Assembly: GCA_964391735.1 (NCBI GenBank)
Contig: CAYMNF010000006.1
Coordinates: 1 to 49,296, forward strand
Source: CAG-1031 sp964391735
GTDB taxonomy: Bacteria; Bacteroidota; Bacteroidia; Bacteroidales; Muribaculaceae
Reading direction: 5' to 3'
DNA: 49,296 nucleotides
In this document: piece after piece, positions 8,643 through 17,598 of the stretch
Numbering within the stretch: the first letter of the stretch is position 1
How the letters are laid out: every line of letters starts with the position of its first letter
Program-made: the position numbers and the translations under genes
Notes under the pieces: generated by a model
Told to the model about the DNA's origin: nothing
What the model saw: only the letters and a program-made list of their open reading frames with translations
Database searches by the model: none

Positions 8643-9920
8643 TTACCCGCGTATGATGGTTTGCGAGCGGTCAGGGCCCACAGACAGGATTGCGATGGGA
8701 ACACCGAGTTCCTCCTCAAGGAACCGGATGTAGTTGCGGAACTCAACGGGCAAATCCTCCTCGCAGCGTACCCCGCTGATGTCGGTCTGCCAGCCGGGTA
8801 GCTCGGTGTAAACCGGCTCAATCTCAGCAGCGGTCAGGTCATAGGGGAAATCGCGCGTCTCCACACCGTTGACACGGTAAGCCGTGCAGGCCTTTATAAC
8901 GGGGAGGGTGTCAAGGACATCGCTCTTCATCATTATAAGCTTGGTGACACCGTTTATCATCACGGCATAGCGCAGGGCAACCAAATCAATCCATCCACAA
9001 CGGCGCTCACGGCCGGTGACGGCCCCGTACTCATGCCCGCGGTCGCGCATAAGTTTGCCGGTGTCGTCATGCAGCTCGGTGGGGAAAGGCCCGGCGCCGA
9101 CACGTGTGCAATAAGCCTTGAAGATGCCGTATACGTCACCTATGCGGTTCGGGGCGAGCCCTAACCCGGTGCAAGCGCCTGCACAGACCGTGTTTGATGA
9201 TGTCACAAAAGGATATGAGCCGAAGTCGACATCGAGCATGGTGCCCTGAGCACCTTCACACAGCAGGGTGTTTCCCTCGTTGAGCATACGGTTAACCAGG
9301 TGTTCAGAGTCAACGAACTCAAAGCGGCGAAGGTACTCGACAGCCTCCAAGAACTGCGCCTCACGGTCTGCAAAATCCTCTGGCAGAGGGTAACCCATAG
9401 CCTCAAGTGTGCGCAAATGCCGGTCACGAGCAGCCTCATAACGGCCCTTGAAGTCAGCCTCAAGGTCACCGACACGCAGGCCGTTACGCCGTGTCTTGTC
9501 GGTGTAGGCGGGACCGATGCCCTTGCCGGTGGTGCCGATAGCGGCCTTACCCTTGCTTTGCTCATTGGCGGCATCAAGCAGCCGGTGGGTGGGCAAGATA
9601 AGGTGAGCCTTGCGTGAAATCTTCAGAATCCTCTCCAGGGGAACGCCACCTGCGGCCAGTTCGCGAGCCTCGCCGGCAAACAAAACGGGGTCAAGGACAA
9701 CACCGTTGCCGATGATATTGACGCTATCAGGGCGGAATACGCCTGAGGGGATTGAGCGCAATACATACTTTTGGCCGTCAAATTCAAGGGTGTGACCCGC
9801 GTTGGGGCCTCCCTGAAAACGAGCCACAGCATCGTAATGCGGGGTCAGTACATCAACAATCTTTCCCTTACCCTCATCCCCCCACTGGAGGCCGAGAAGT
9901 ACGTCGGCTTTACCATTCAT
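8643..9920 (-). CDS. purA: Adenylosuccinate synthase
   Basis: The 425-residue enzyme joins IMP and aspartate using GTP in the first committed step to AMP. The P-loop-like GLQWGDEGKGKIVD (about residues 9-22), the IMP-binding GNGVVLDP segment and the GTP-site segment IGTTGKGIGPAY (about 128-139) are present. The length is normal. It is the first gene of the minus-strand block that runs down to 1585. A -7-type element lies 44-51 bases upstream. Confidence 0.97.
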   Translation of the reverse strand: MNGKADVLLGLQWGDEGKGKIVDVLTPHYDAVARFQGGPNAGHTLEFDGQKYVLRSIPSGVFRPDSVNIIGNGVVLDPVLFAGEARELAAGGVPLERILKISRKAHLILPTHRLLDAANEQSKGKAAIGTTGKGIGPAYTDKTRRNGLRVGDLEADFKGRYEAARDRHLRTLEAMGYPLPEDFADREAQFLEAVEYLRRFEFVDSEHLVNRMLNEGNTLLCEGAQGTMLDVDFGSYPFVTSSNTVCAGACTGLGLAPNRIGDVYGIFKAYCTRVGAGPFPTELHDDTGKLMRDRGHEYGAVTGRERRCGWIDLVALRYAVMINGVTKLIMMKSDVLDTLPVIKACTAYRVNGVETRDFPYDLTAAEIEPVYTELPGWQTDISGVRCEEDLPVEFRNYIRFLEEELGVPIAILSVGPDRSQTIIRG

Positions 9921-9963
9921 TGTGCTAAAGATTTATATAATTCGCCAAGAGGCGTTGCGCCTA

Positions 9964-9971
9964 CAAAGGTA
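9964..9971 (-). promoter_or_regulatory. Probable purA promoter -7 element
   Basis: On the minus strand this reads TACCTTTG and matches the Bacteroidetes -7 consensus TAnnTTTG. It would start transcription near 9958, giving a leader of about 38 bases before purA. The nearest TTTG (plus-strand CAAA at 9996-9999) is 24 bases away, longer than the usual 18-21, so the -33 element is weak or absent. Confidence 0.5.
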
Positions 9972-10050
9972 GCAAAAAATTATTTAGCACCCCGACAAAA
10001 ATACTCAACCCCCAAACCGAAAGACAAATATCAGTAATATTATCCATACG

Positions 10051-10303
10051 CAGTGGGCGCTCGGATTCAGCGTCCACTGCACGAACATGCAGGGAAGGGT
10101 CGGGTATAGTACGCATTTACGGGTACTATTTGACCAATAAATTGGTCGTAATAAGATTGCTATGCTTTCCGTGGGTTTCACCCACGGTAAACGTTAATGT
10201 ATTGAGTACGACCAAAAATGGTTGGGCGTATGCACAGCGAAGGCTGTACCCGTGGAGGGATACAGCCTTCGGCATATTGGGCGGTCTTTGGGTTTAAGAC
10301 CGA
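10051..10303. other. Dense array of inverted repeats between the Sus operon and purA
   Basis: The 389-base gap 9921-10309 has no credible gene. Between 10051 and 10303 I count these hairpins: 10051-10081 (12 bp, one G-T), 10107-10130 (ATAGTAC/GTACTAT), 10133-10148 (GACCAAT/ATTGGTC), 10170-10188 (CCGTGGG/CCCACGG), 10208-10231 (9 bp, one mismatch), 10239-10272 (11 bp) and 10284-10302 (6 bp). The 9-mer TTGGTCGTA at 10143-10151 is also the exact complement of TACGACCAA at 10208-10216, so competing folds are possible. None has a T tract on the minus strand. It may be a structured 3' untranslated region of the Sus operon, a small RNA gene, or protein-binding DNA. Confidence 0.6.
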
Positions 10304-10309
10304 TGGGGA

Positions 10310-11224
10310 TTAGTCATTGAGGCGGCTGAGGGTGAAGTAACCCATGATGTCCATGGTACCACCGCTACCGTCAGCGGCATAACCGTCAATGTAGATTGAG
10401 GTGTTGCTGTCGCCAAAGGTCACAGCATTGTACTTGCTGTTCCACTTACCAACGATGTCGCCGACACCGGTGTTTACTACAAAGTTGTAGCCCTGCATTG
10501 AGCCGTATGATGCGCCGTCACGCAGAACGAGGTCGCCATAGCCCTCCTCAACATCATAGTTGTACCACAATGTGAGGGTGCTCTGTATGTTCTGCAAGGG
10601 TACGGTACCAATGGTAACTGTGTTGTTAACCGGGTCATTGGCACGCATGGTCACAGCTGACATGTACTCTGAGTTGAGTTCTCCGCTGTCAAAGTCATAG
10701 CATACACCTGACATCATCCACTGGCCGGCCAACTCGCTGTACAGGGGTGATGAACCCTTGTCATAGATTGACACAAAGGTCTCGTTGATGCCGCCAACAG
10801 TGGCGTTGCCTTTTACGCTCTTGATCTTGACGATGAAGGTGCGTGTGGGGTCCAAGCCGCGGTTGTCATGTGTGCGCAGCTCAATCTTGCCGGTCTTCTT
10901 CTCGGGAGAGATGTTGCAGAAGGTTGAGGTTGCATAGTAGTGAGCATTCACCATGGCGGGATTCTCGCCGGTCTCAAGCAACTCAACGTCAACGCGGATG
11001 TAACCGTTAGGCTCGCCGGTAACGACAACGGGAATAGAGAAGATACCCTCGTTCTCGGTAACGTCAACAGCGGTCTCACCCAACTGAACCGTCACACCGT
11101 CTTTGGTGTTGTAGCCGAGGTCGTTATCCCAACCGGTATCGCCACTCCATGCCCCGGAGGCATCAGAGCAAGCGGCCATGGCAAGTGTAACGGCGGCTAT
11201 GGAAAGATATTTAAATGCTTTCAT
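10310..11224 (-). CDS. Surface lipoprotein with a Calx-beta-like domain, third gene of a Sus operon
   Basis: The 304-residue protein begins with a lipoprotein signal peptide (MKAFKYLSIAAVTLAMAAC, lipobox LAMAAC, Cys19) followed by an acidic, Gly/Asp-rich linker that may act as a surface export signal. Residues about 45-150 have the strand pattern of Calx-beta or DUF4843-type domains seen in SusE-position proteins, including IFSIPVVVTGEPNGYIRVDV. The C-terminal half (about 165-304) looks like a separate beta-rich, lipocalin-like domain starting at LAGQWMMSG. It lies 31 bases after SusD. Position suggests a glycan- or peptide-binding accessory lipoprotein; no enzyme motif was found. Confidence 0.85.
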   Translation of the reverse strand: MKAFKYLSIAAVTLAMAACSDASGAWSGDTGWDNDLGYNTKDGVTVQLGETAVDVTENEGIFSIPVVVTGEPNGYIRVDVELLETGENPAMVNAHYYATSTFCNISPEKKTGKIELRTHDNRGLDPTRTFIVKIKSVKGNATVGGINETFVSIYDKGSSPLYSELAGQWMMSGVCYDFDSGELNSEYMSAVTMRANDPVNNTVTIGTVPLQNIQSTLTLWYNYDVEEGYGDLVLRDGASYGSMQGYNFVVNTGVGDIVGKWNSKYNAVTFGDSNTSIYIDGYAADGSGGTMDIMGYFTLSRLND

Positions 11225-11255
11225 TTGTTTGTTTCAAAGTTTTTGGGGTTTCGCA

Positions 11256-12824
11256 TTAATATGACGAGCCGGGGTAACCGGGGTTCTGTTGGCCCTGCAT
11301 GTGGGGGTTAACATTCAGCTCATCAGCGGGGATAGGCCAGGTAAGACGATAGTCACCGGGGGCGTATGAAACGACTTTACCGGCAGCAACGAGGTTGTTA
11401 TCAAGCCCGGGATATTGGGGATAGTTGTGGTCACGTGCGGGGAAACCCTCACCCCAACGACGCAGGTCTGACATGCGGAAACCCTCGCCGATAAGCTCAC
11501 GCAGACGCTCCTTCTTGATCATGCTGTAGAGTTCGTCGCCTGAATAGGTCTGATCCTCATAGTTGAGGATGCGCTTGCTGCGCAGCAGGTTGATCATGTC
11601 GTTAGCCACGTTCTCCTGTCCAAGGTGATAAGCACTCTCGGCTATGATGAGTACCAGCTCTGAGGTGCGGAAGACCTTGGGCATATTCATGAGGTTGGGG
11701 TTGCTGAGGATAAGTGCCGGGTTGCCGGGGAACTTGGTGAAGATGGGTGCCTCAACAAATGAACCGTCAATAAGGAGTTGACGACTATCAACATTTGCGG
11801 TGAAGCGGATGTCGCTTGACTCATACAACGAATTGGGGAGGTCGGGGGTAGCGAGTGTGCCAACGGGAACGTAGTCGGCGGTGTAGTCACCCGTGCCACC
11901 GTACCATGCCATACCGGTTGAAGCGATACCCAGGTCCTGAGCCGTTGATGACGGACGGAAGATAATCTCGGTGCTGGTGTCATCAATCCACATCTTCGGG
12001 TATGAACGACGTGTTGACAAGGGGTAGTTGTTTGAGTTGTATACCTCCTCAGCATACTTTTTGGCGTTGGTCCAATCGCCCTTCAGCAGAGCCACGCGGG
12101 CCTGCAGACAGCGAACGATGAAGGTGTTGATGTAGGGTGACTCCTGGCGCATGGCCTCGCCGGCCAATTCGTTGTCACTCTCCTCAAACGCCTTGAGACC
12201 GTCGTAAGCACGTGCCAGGTCATCCTCGATGAACTTGTAGGTCTCGGTGAGGGTTGAGCGTGAGGGGTAACCACCCTTATTGGCCGTGGGCTCATATTTG
12301 GTAACGATGGGGAGACCCAACAGACGGTCCTTGTTAACATCGTTATAAGCCGGGCAGAAGTGGTCAAGCAGCCAGTAGTAGAAGAATGCACGGGTAAAGT
12401 AGCACTCTGCAATGTAGCGGTCAATGTTCTGTTGGTCGGTAACAGAGAGGTCCTCTTTCTCGCGAACGGGGACTACGCGCTCCAGATACCAGTTACATGA
12501 GGCGATACCGCCGTAGAGGCCGCCAAAAACGCCTGTGATATCGGGGTTTGATGACAAAATCACACCATTGTTGATTTCGCCCAAGCGGTTACCGTTGATG
12601 GTCGTACCCAGGAACTGGTCCATCTGCATCTCGGTGTATGAGATGTAGCCACCGGTTGACAGGGCACGCAGGTTTCCATAGAAGTTGTTGCGGAAGTAGA
12701 AGCAGTCATTTGCTGTCTGCAGTGCCTCATCGTCAGTGATCTGACCGGCGGGCATGTGGTTCATATCACAGGACGTCAGCAACAAACCTCCGAGGCACAG
12801 AAGGGAAATAAGTATCTTTCTCAT
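11256..12824 (-). CDS. SusD/RagB-family outer membrane lipoprotein
   Basis: The product is 522 residues when started at the ATG at 12824; an in-frame GTG at 12839 would add five residues and break the signal peptide pattern. It has a lipoprotein signal (MRKILISLLCLGGLLLTSC, Cys19). The TPR-like helical body typical of SusD follows, with AECYFTRAFFYYWLLDHF (about residue 130) and a C-terminal segment holding KKERLRELIGEGFRMSDLRRWG, a hallmark of the family. SusD proteins form the lid of a SusC pore and capture the ligand at the cell surface. It lies between SusC (41 bases upstream) and the lipoprotein gene, so the three form one operon. The ligand is unknown. Confidence 0.95.
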   Translation of the reverse strand: MRKILISLLCLGGLLLTSCDMNHMPAGQITDDEALQTANDCFYFRNNFYGNLRALSTGGYISYTEMQMDQFLGTTINGNRLGEINNGVILSSNPDITGVFGGLYGGIASCNWYLERVVPVREKEDLSVTDQQNIDRYIAECYFTRAFFYYWLLDHFCPAYNDVNKDRLLGLPIVTKYEPTANKGGYPSRSTLTETYKFIEDDLARAYDGLKAFEESDNELAGEAMRQESPYINTFIVRCLQARVALLKGDWTNAKKYAEEVYNSNNYPLSTRRSYPKMWIDDTSTEIIFRPSSTAQDLGIASTGMAWYGGTGDYTADYVPVGTLATPDLPNSLYESSDIRFTANVDSRQLLIDGSFVEAPIFTKFPGNPALILSNPNLMNMPKVFRTSELVLIIAESAYHLGQENVANDMINLLRSKRILNYEDQTYSGDELYSMIKKERLRELIGEGFRMSDLRRWGEGFPARDHNYPQYPGLDNNLVAAGKVVSYAPGDYRLTWPIPADELNVNPHMQGQQNPGYPGSSY

Positions 12825-12865
12825 TTTTCGAAAAGTCACTTTTAGTTTAACAAATGTGTGGAGGT

Positions 12866-15800
12866 TTAGAATGTTACCTCAACACCAAACTCATATTGGC
12901 GTGTGTTGGGGTATTGGTATTGTACCATGTTTGTCTCAGGCTCGGGGTCATAGCCGGTGAACTTGGTGAAGGTCAACAGGTTACGGCCGGTGAAGTGGAA
13001 GGTAACAGCCTCCATCTGGGCTTTACGCATCCATGCCTGGGGCAATGAGTAAGAGAGGGTGAGGTTCTTGAGACGCATGTATGAGGCGTTCTCGAGCAAG
13101 TGTGAGTCGAACTGAACAACCTGGCCGTCGGCAGCGGGGATGTCGGTGATCTGGCCCGGGGTGGTCCATACGTTCAGCATTGAGCGCATCTGGTTGTAGG
13201 TGGTACCCTGTGCGTTGTTCTCGCTGAAGAGACGGTCATTGTTCATCATATATTTGCGGGCTGACCATGCAAAGTCAAGCTTAAGGGCAAGGTCTTTCCA
13301 GCGCAAGGTGGTTCCGAAACCGCCATGCCAGGGAGCAATGTAGCTCTTGCCGATGAGGACGGCGTCGTCCTGGTCAAAGGTCTTGGTGAGGTTGCCGTCA
13401 GCGTCATACCACATCTGCTGGCCATCCTGCGGGTCAACACCTGCCCAGCGTACCAGGAAGAGCTCGCTCTGGTCGTGGCCAATCTGATACTTCATGCTGT
13501 ACTCGGTCAATACCAGTTCATCCTGGCCGTCAAACAGCTCGGTGATCTCGTTGTGGTTGTAGCTGAAGTTGAGGTTGATACCCCAGTACCAGTCTTTGGT
13601 CTGCAGAACCTTGGTGTCCAAGCTGAACTCAAAACCGGTGTTGCGCATTGAACCCACGTTACCCCAACCGGCGCTCATACCGGTAGTCATTGAGTAAGGT
13701 ATTGAGTTCAACATGTCTTTGGTAACCTTGTTGTAGAAGGCGATGTTACCGTCAAAGCGGTTGAGGAAGCGGAAGTTGAAGCCCATGTCAAACTGGTGAA
13801 CAGTCTCCCAGGTAAGGCTCTTGTTGGGAGCACCGGTGATACCCCATATCGGGCTGCCCTCGTATGTAACTGAAGACTGGCCTACGAGACCGAGGTATGC
13901 ATAGTAGCTACCGATTGATGAGTTACCGGCGGTACCGTAGCTGAGGTTGAAGCGCAGGTCATCAATCCAGTTTACATCCTTCAGGAAGTTTTCACGCTTC
14001 ATGTTCCACATGGCACCCAGTGACCAGAAGGTTGACCAACGGTGGCCGGGGGCGAAGATTGATGAGGCGTCACGGCGAATTGAACCGGTAACGTAGTATT
14101 TCTCATCCAGGTCATAGTTACCCATCAGGAAGTATGAGTTGTAGGTAAGTGATGACCATGACTGGCTCTGCTGGGCAACGGTAACCTTGGTACCCTGGTT
14201 GAGGAGCATCATGCGGGCATCGGTGAAACCGGTGGTGTATGCACCGAATGACTCACCGTGGCGAATGATTGACTCCTGACCCAACAGGAAGCGGATGTGG
14301 TTGCGGTCGTTGAGCTGTTTGTCATACTCAGCGGTGTTGGTGTAGGTCCAAGCATAGTAGCGCTCGAAGGCCTGGCTGTTTGAACCGGTGAGGGTACCGC
14401 CAAAGTCAAATACGTCACCCATAGGGGTTGAGAACGGCTCGCGGGGGAAGTTGTAACCCTTGCCGCGGTAGTCGTATGCGTCAACGTTCTGTTGAGCGCG
14501 CAGGATCAGGCCCTTGATGGGATAGAACTCCTCCCAAAGGGTTGCGTTGGCAGTAACCTGATTACGCCACAGTGAGGTGTAGTCCAGGTAAGTGCCGGGG
14601 AGTGCCAGACCTGTGAAGTGCAGGTAGCGGGCTGTCTCGCCCCAAACGGGATTACCGTTCTCATCGCGTGTCCAATAGCGGGTAGCATCAACGGGCAATG
14701 CCATGCGGGCGAACACCATCGGGTTGTTCAGGTATACACCGGCACCGCTATATGTGCTGTTTGATGCTGAGTTGGTCTGATATTTGGTGTAACCGAGGTT
14801 TGACTGCAATCCAACGCGCATCCAGTCACGAACGGCTGAACGGATTGAGAAGCGCAGTGTCTCACGGCGCATCTTTGATTGCTGAATGATACCGTCGGCC
14901 TCATAGTGGTTAAGCGACAGGTAGTAACCCAGGTCATCACCACCACCGGTGATGGCTGCCTCAACCGAGTAGGTGGGGGCGTGGCTGTCAAAGGTCTCCT
15001 TGGTCCAGTCGGTGTTCACGCCCAGGACGTCAACGGCATAGCGCATATCCTCGGGCACGTTGATGCCGGTGAGGTCGCGATACTGGAGATACTCCTTGGC
15101 GTTCATCATCTTCATGTTGTCCTGTACGGCCTGGCTCCAACCAACGTTTGCACGTATCGAGATCTTGGGTTGGCTCTTCAGTTTACCGCGTTTTGAGGTA
15201 ATGACGATTACACCGTTAGCAGCACGTGAACCGTAGATGGCTGTTGATGCAGCATCCTTCAACACGGTGATGCTCTCAATGTCTGAGGGGTTCAGCGTGG
15301 TGAAGACTGATGAGGTCACGGGAGCACCGTCAAGGATAAACAGCGGGGTGTTGCTGGCTGACAGTGAACTGATACCACGCAGGTGGATGTTGTTGTTGGT
15401 GCTTGAGGGGTCACCTGACATTGATGACACTGACAGACCCGAAACGGCACCCTGCAGAGCGTCAACGAAGGTGGCCGTGGGGATGTCCTCAAGTTGCTCG
15501 GAGGTAACGGTGGCTACCGTACCAACCACTGACCCGAGTTTCTGTTGTGAACCATAACCGATGGACACAACCTCGTTCAGGCGGTTGTTGTTCTCCATTT
15601 TGACTGTCATCTCCGGTGCAACTTTCATGCGCACGGCTTTGCAGCCAATGTAGGTAAACTCAAGCTCACGCACCTTCTCAGGCAAGCGCAGGGTAAATTT
15701 ACCGTCAATGTCGGTGGCAGTTCCCGTGCCGCCTCCGATAGGCGTCACCGAGGCACCGATCAGAGGCTCGTCTGTGTCGGCATCCAACACAACGCCGGAG

Positions 15801-15874
15801 ACTGTCCTATCCTGTGCGAAGGATGACAGTGCCAACGTGATGATGGCGGTGAGTAGTAGAAACAGCTTTTTCAT
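12866..15874 (-). CDS. SusC/RagA-family TonB-dependent outer membrane transporter
   Basis: The 1002-residue protein starts with a Sec signal peptide (cleaved after SSFA, about residue 20). Next come a CarboxypepD_reg-like domain (about 22-95) and a TonB-box-like stretch (about 98-108). The plug follows (about 110-225, with LRGISSLSASNTPLFILDGAPV and VLKDAASTAIYGSRAANGVI), and then a beta-barrel ending in the aromatic terminal strand YEFGVEVTF. It imports a SusD-bound ligand using TonB energy. It is the first gene of a three-gene operon and has a clear promoter about 210 bases upstream. No glycoside hydrolase, sulfatase, SusR-like regulator or sigma/anti-sigma pair lies next to it, so the substrate cannot be guessed. 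A GH53 gene lies 33 kb away and is probably unrelated. Confidence 0.97.
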   Translation of the reverse strand: MKKLFLLLTAIITLALSSFAQDRTVSGVVLDADTDEPLIGASVTPIGGGTGTATDIDGKFTLRLPEKVRELEFTYIGCKAVRMKVAPEMTVKMENNNRLNEVVSIGYGSQQKLGSVVGTVATVTSEQLEDIPTATFVDALQGAVSGLSVSSMSGDPSSTNNNIHLRGISSLSASNTPLFILDGAPVTSSVFTTLNPSDIESITVLKDAASTAIYGSRAANGVIVITSKRGKLKSQPKISIRANVGWSQAVQDNMKMMNAKEYLQYRDLTGINVPEDMRYAVDVLGVNTDWTKETFDSHAPTYSVEAAITGGGDDLGYYLSLNHYEADGIIQQSKMRRETLRFSIRSAVRDWMRVGLQSNLGYTKYQTNSASNSTYSGAGVYLNNPMVFARMALPVDATRYWTRDENGNPVWGETARYLHFTGLALPGTYLDYTSLWRNQVTANATLWEEFYPIKGLILRAQQNVDAYDYRGKGYNFPREPFSTPMGDVFDFGGTLTGSNSQAFERYYAWTYTNTAEYDKQLNDRNHIRFLLGQESIIRHGESFGAYTTGFTDARMMLLNQGTKVTVAQQSQSWSSLTYNSYFLMGNYDLDEKYYVTGSIRRDASSIFAPGHRWSTFWSLGAMWNMKRENFLKDVNWIDDLRFNLSYGTAGNSSIGSYYAYLGLVGQSSVTYEGSPIWGITGAPNKSLTWETVHQFDMGFNFRFLNRFDGNIAFYNKVTKDMLNSIPYSMTTGMSAGWGNVGSMRNTGFEFSLDTKVLQTKDWYWGINLNFSYNHNEITELFDGQDELVLTEYSMKYQIGHDQSELFLVRWAGVDPQDGQQMWYDADGNLTKTFDQDDAVLIGKSYIAPWHGGFGTTLRWKDLALKLDFAWSARKYMMNNDRLFSENNAQGTTYNQMRSMLNVWTTPGQITDIPAADGQVVQFDSHLLENASYMRLKNLTLSYSLPQAWMRKAQMEAVTFHFTGRNLLTFTKFTGYDPEPETNMVQYQYPNTRQYEFGVEVTF

Positions 15875-16082
15875 ACAAAAATTTTAAAGAGACATATATG
15901 AATTAAATTGAATTTTTTGATCAGCGCAGAAATGGATTTTCATCGTGGTGTCTGGGGTAGCCGGGGAGGCTTTTTCCCCGCGACACCGGGGGTATATATT
16001 TGCGGGGCGTCCCCCGCCATGGTTATGTATTTAAGGTCTTTCACCGAGCGGTATGCGCACACTGCGCCTACTCGGTAGGGTG
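15875..16082 (-). promoter_or_regulatory. Long structured 5' leader of the SusC operon
   Basis: This stretch (part of the 304-base gap 15875-16178) lies between the promoter and the SusC start and has no gene. It contains three hairpins: 16043-16076 (ACCGAG/CTCGGT enclosing GCGCA/TGCGC) at the very 5' end of the transcript, 16002-16017 (GCGGGG/CCCCGC), and 15962-15980 (CGGGGA/TCCCCG). The G/C-rich middle contrasts with the AT-rich promoter and start region. Such leaders may carry post-transcriptional control of Sus operons, for example a target for a small RNA, but nothing here proves it. Confidence 0.55.
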
Positions 16083-16112
16083 CAAAGTTAAATAAAAAAT
16101 AGAATAATCAAA
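16083..16112 (-). promoter_or_regulatory. Promoter of the SusC operon
   Basis: On the minus strand, TTTG (plus-strand CAAA at 16109-16112) is followed after 18 bases by TAACTTTG (16083-16090), an excellent match to the Bacteroidetes housekeeping sigma consensus. Transcription would start near 16076. The promoter lies between the M18 peptidase stop (16179) and SusC. Confidence 0.8.
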
Positions 16113-16178
16113 TTTTTTTGAGAAAATAGAGCGAAAAAACCGCTGAAACAGGCCTCTGTTGCCGCTTGGCACCTGTGT

Positions 16179-17459
16179 TTACAGGCTGAAAAACCGCTCA
16201 AACGCCCGTATGGTGTAGATGTGGTCGGCTGCCGAAGAGGTCTCGCGGCATGAGTGCATGGCCCATATTGCCTCGCCCATGTCCACGCCGCGCAGGGGTA
16301 TCTGTGAGGTGAGGATATTGCCCAGGGTCGAGCCGCCGGCAACGTCGCTGTGGTTGACAAAATATTGCACGGGGACGTCGGCCAGCCGGCATATCTCGGC
16401 AAAGACGGCGGCACTGTCGGCGTCGGTCATGTACTTGCAATTGGCGTTGATTTTTACCACGGGGCCACCGCCAAGCAGGGGATGATTGGTGGGATCCTGT
16501 TTGTCGACATAGTTGGGGTGAAGACCGTGGGCGTTGTCGGCAGAGATCATGAATGAGCCCGCAACGGCCCGCAAGTAGTCCTGGTGGTTACCTCCCCGGC
16601 ACAGTACTATCCGCTCAAGGGTGTCGGCGAGTATCGGGGAGGCCGCTCCTTGTTTGGTGCCTGAGCCGGTCTCCTCGTTGTCAAACAGGGCTATGACGCG
16701 TGTGGCAGTCGTTTGCGTGCCGGCACTTGCCAGGAGAGCCGTGTAGGCTGCATGCACCATTGAGAGGTCGTCAATGCGGCCTGAGCTGACAAACTGCCCG
16801 TCAACACCGAATGTCTGTGCCGGTGTCGGGTCATACAGGCTGAGGTCATAGTCAAGAATCTGATCGGTATCAACGCCCAGATGCTTGGCAACGGTGCGTT
16901 TGATGAAACCGCGTCCCCCACCCTCAATGCGTCCCATAACGGGCAGCAGGTCCCGCTGGCGTGACAGGGGGTTGCCGTCATTGACAGCTCGGTTGAAGTG
17001 TATGGCAAGGTGGGGAATTACCATCAGCGGTTCCTTGAGGTCAACCGCAACGGTGCGAGGGTGCAAAGGGTCCTCGCCGCGCAGTATCACGCGCCCGGCA
17101 ACCGACAGCGGGCGGTCAAACCACGTGTACAGTATCGGGCCGCCATAGACCTCGGTGTTAAGGCGCACCATCTCCCCCTCGCCGGTCATCTCGGCGTTGG
17201 GCTTGATGCGGAACCCCGGTGAATCGGTATGGGCGGATATGATGTGGAAAGGTGCGGCAGGGTCCCCCTCGCCGACGATAAAGGCCATCACGGCTGACCC
17301 GTTTTGCGTAACATAACAACGGTCGCCGGGGTTTAATGCCCAGGGTTGGCGCGGGTCAAGATGCGTAAAGCCCGCAGCGTCGAGAGCGGTGCACACATTT
17401 TTTGCCGCTAAAAAATTTACCGGCGAGGCGGTAAGGAACTTTAATAATGATGGTATCAT
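16179..17459 (-). CDS. M18-family metalloaminopeptidase
   Basis: The 426-residue protein is a co-catalytic zinc aminopeptidase of the aspartyl aminopeptidase family, removing N-terminal residues (typically acidic) from peptides in the cytoplasm. The metal-binding motif IISAHTDSPGFRIKPN (about residues 74-89), the catalytic FDNEETGSGTKQGA (about 257-270) and the C-terminal HSDVAGGSTLGNI (about 373-385) are all present. There is no signal peptide. It stands apart from its neighbours: a 139-base gap separates it from rnz and the Sus promoter lies just after its stop. Confidence 0.95.
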   Translation of the reverse strand: MIPSLLKFLTASPVNFLAAKNVCTALDAAGFTHLDPRQPWALNPGDRCYVTQNGSAVMAFIVGEGDPAAPFHIISAHTDSPGFRIKPNAEMTGEGEMVRLNTEVYGGPILYTWFDRPLSVAGRVILRGEDPLHPRTVAVDLKEPLMVIPHLAIHFNRAVNDGNPLSRQRDLLPVMGRIEGGGRGFIKRTVAKHLGVDTDQILDYDLSLYDPTPAQTFGVDGQFVSSGRIDDLSMVHAAYTALLASAGTQTTATRVIALFDNEETGSGTKQGAASPILADTLERIVLCRGGNHQDYLRAVAGSFMISADNAHGLHPNYVDKQDPTNHPLLGGGPVVKINANCKYMTDADSAAVFAEICRLADVPVQYFVNHSDVAGGSTLGNILTSQIPLRGVDMGEAIWAMHSCRETSSAADHIYTIRAFERFFSL

Positions 17460-17598
17460 GCCGGGTCTCAGGGTAAAAGAGTTTTAAGGTGACAAACAGC
17501 CGTGCAAGCGTCAACCGATGACACAAAGCAACTGTTTGCGGTGGCTAATTTACGAAAAAGATTGGCACGACAAACATTTTGTCAACTTTTGGTGCTCA

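Noticed and set aside
15995..16002. Plus-strand TATATTTG promoter-like element
   Set aside because: No TTTG at a proper distance and no plus-strand gene for almost 8 kb.
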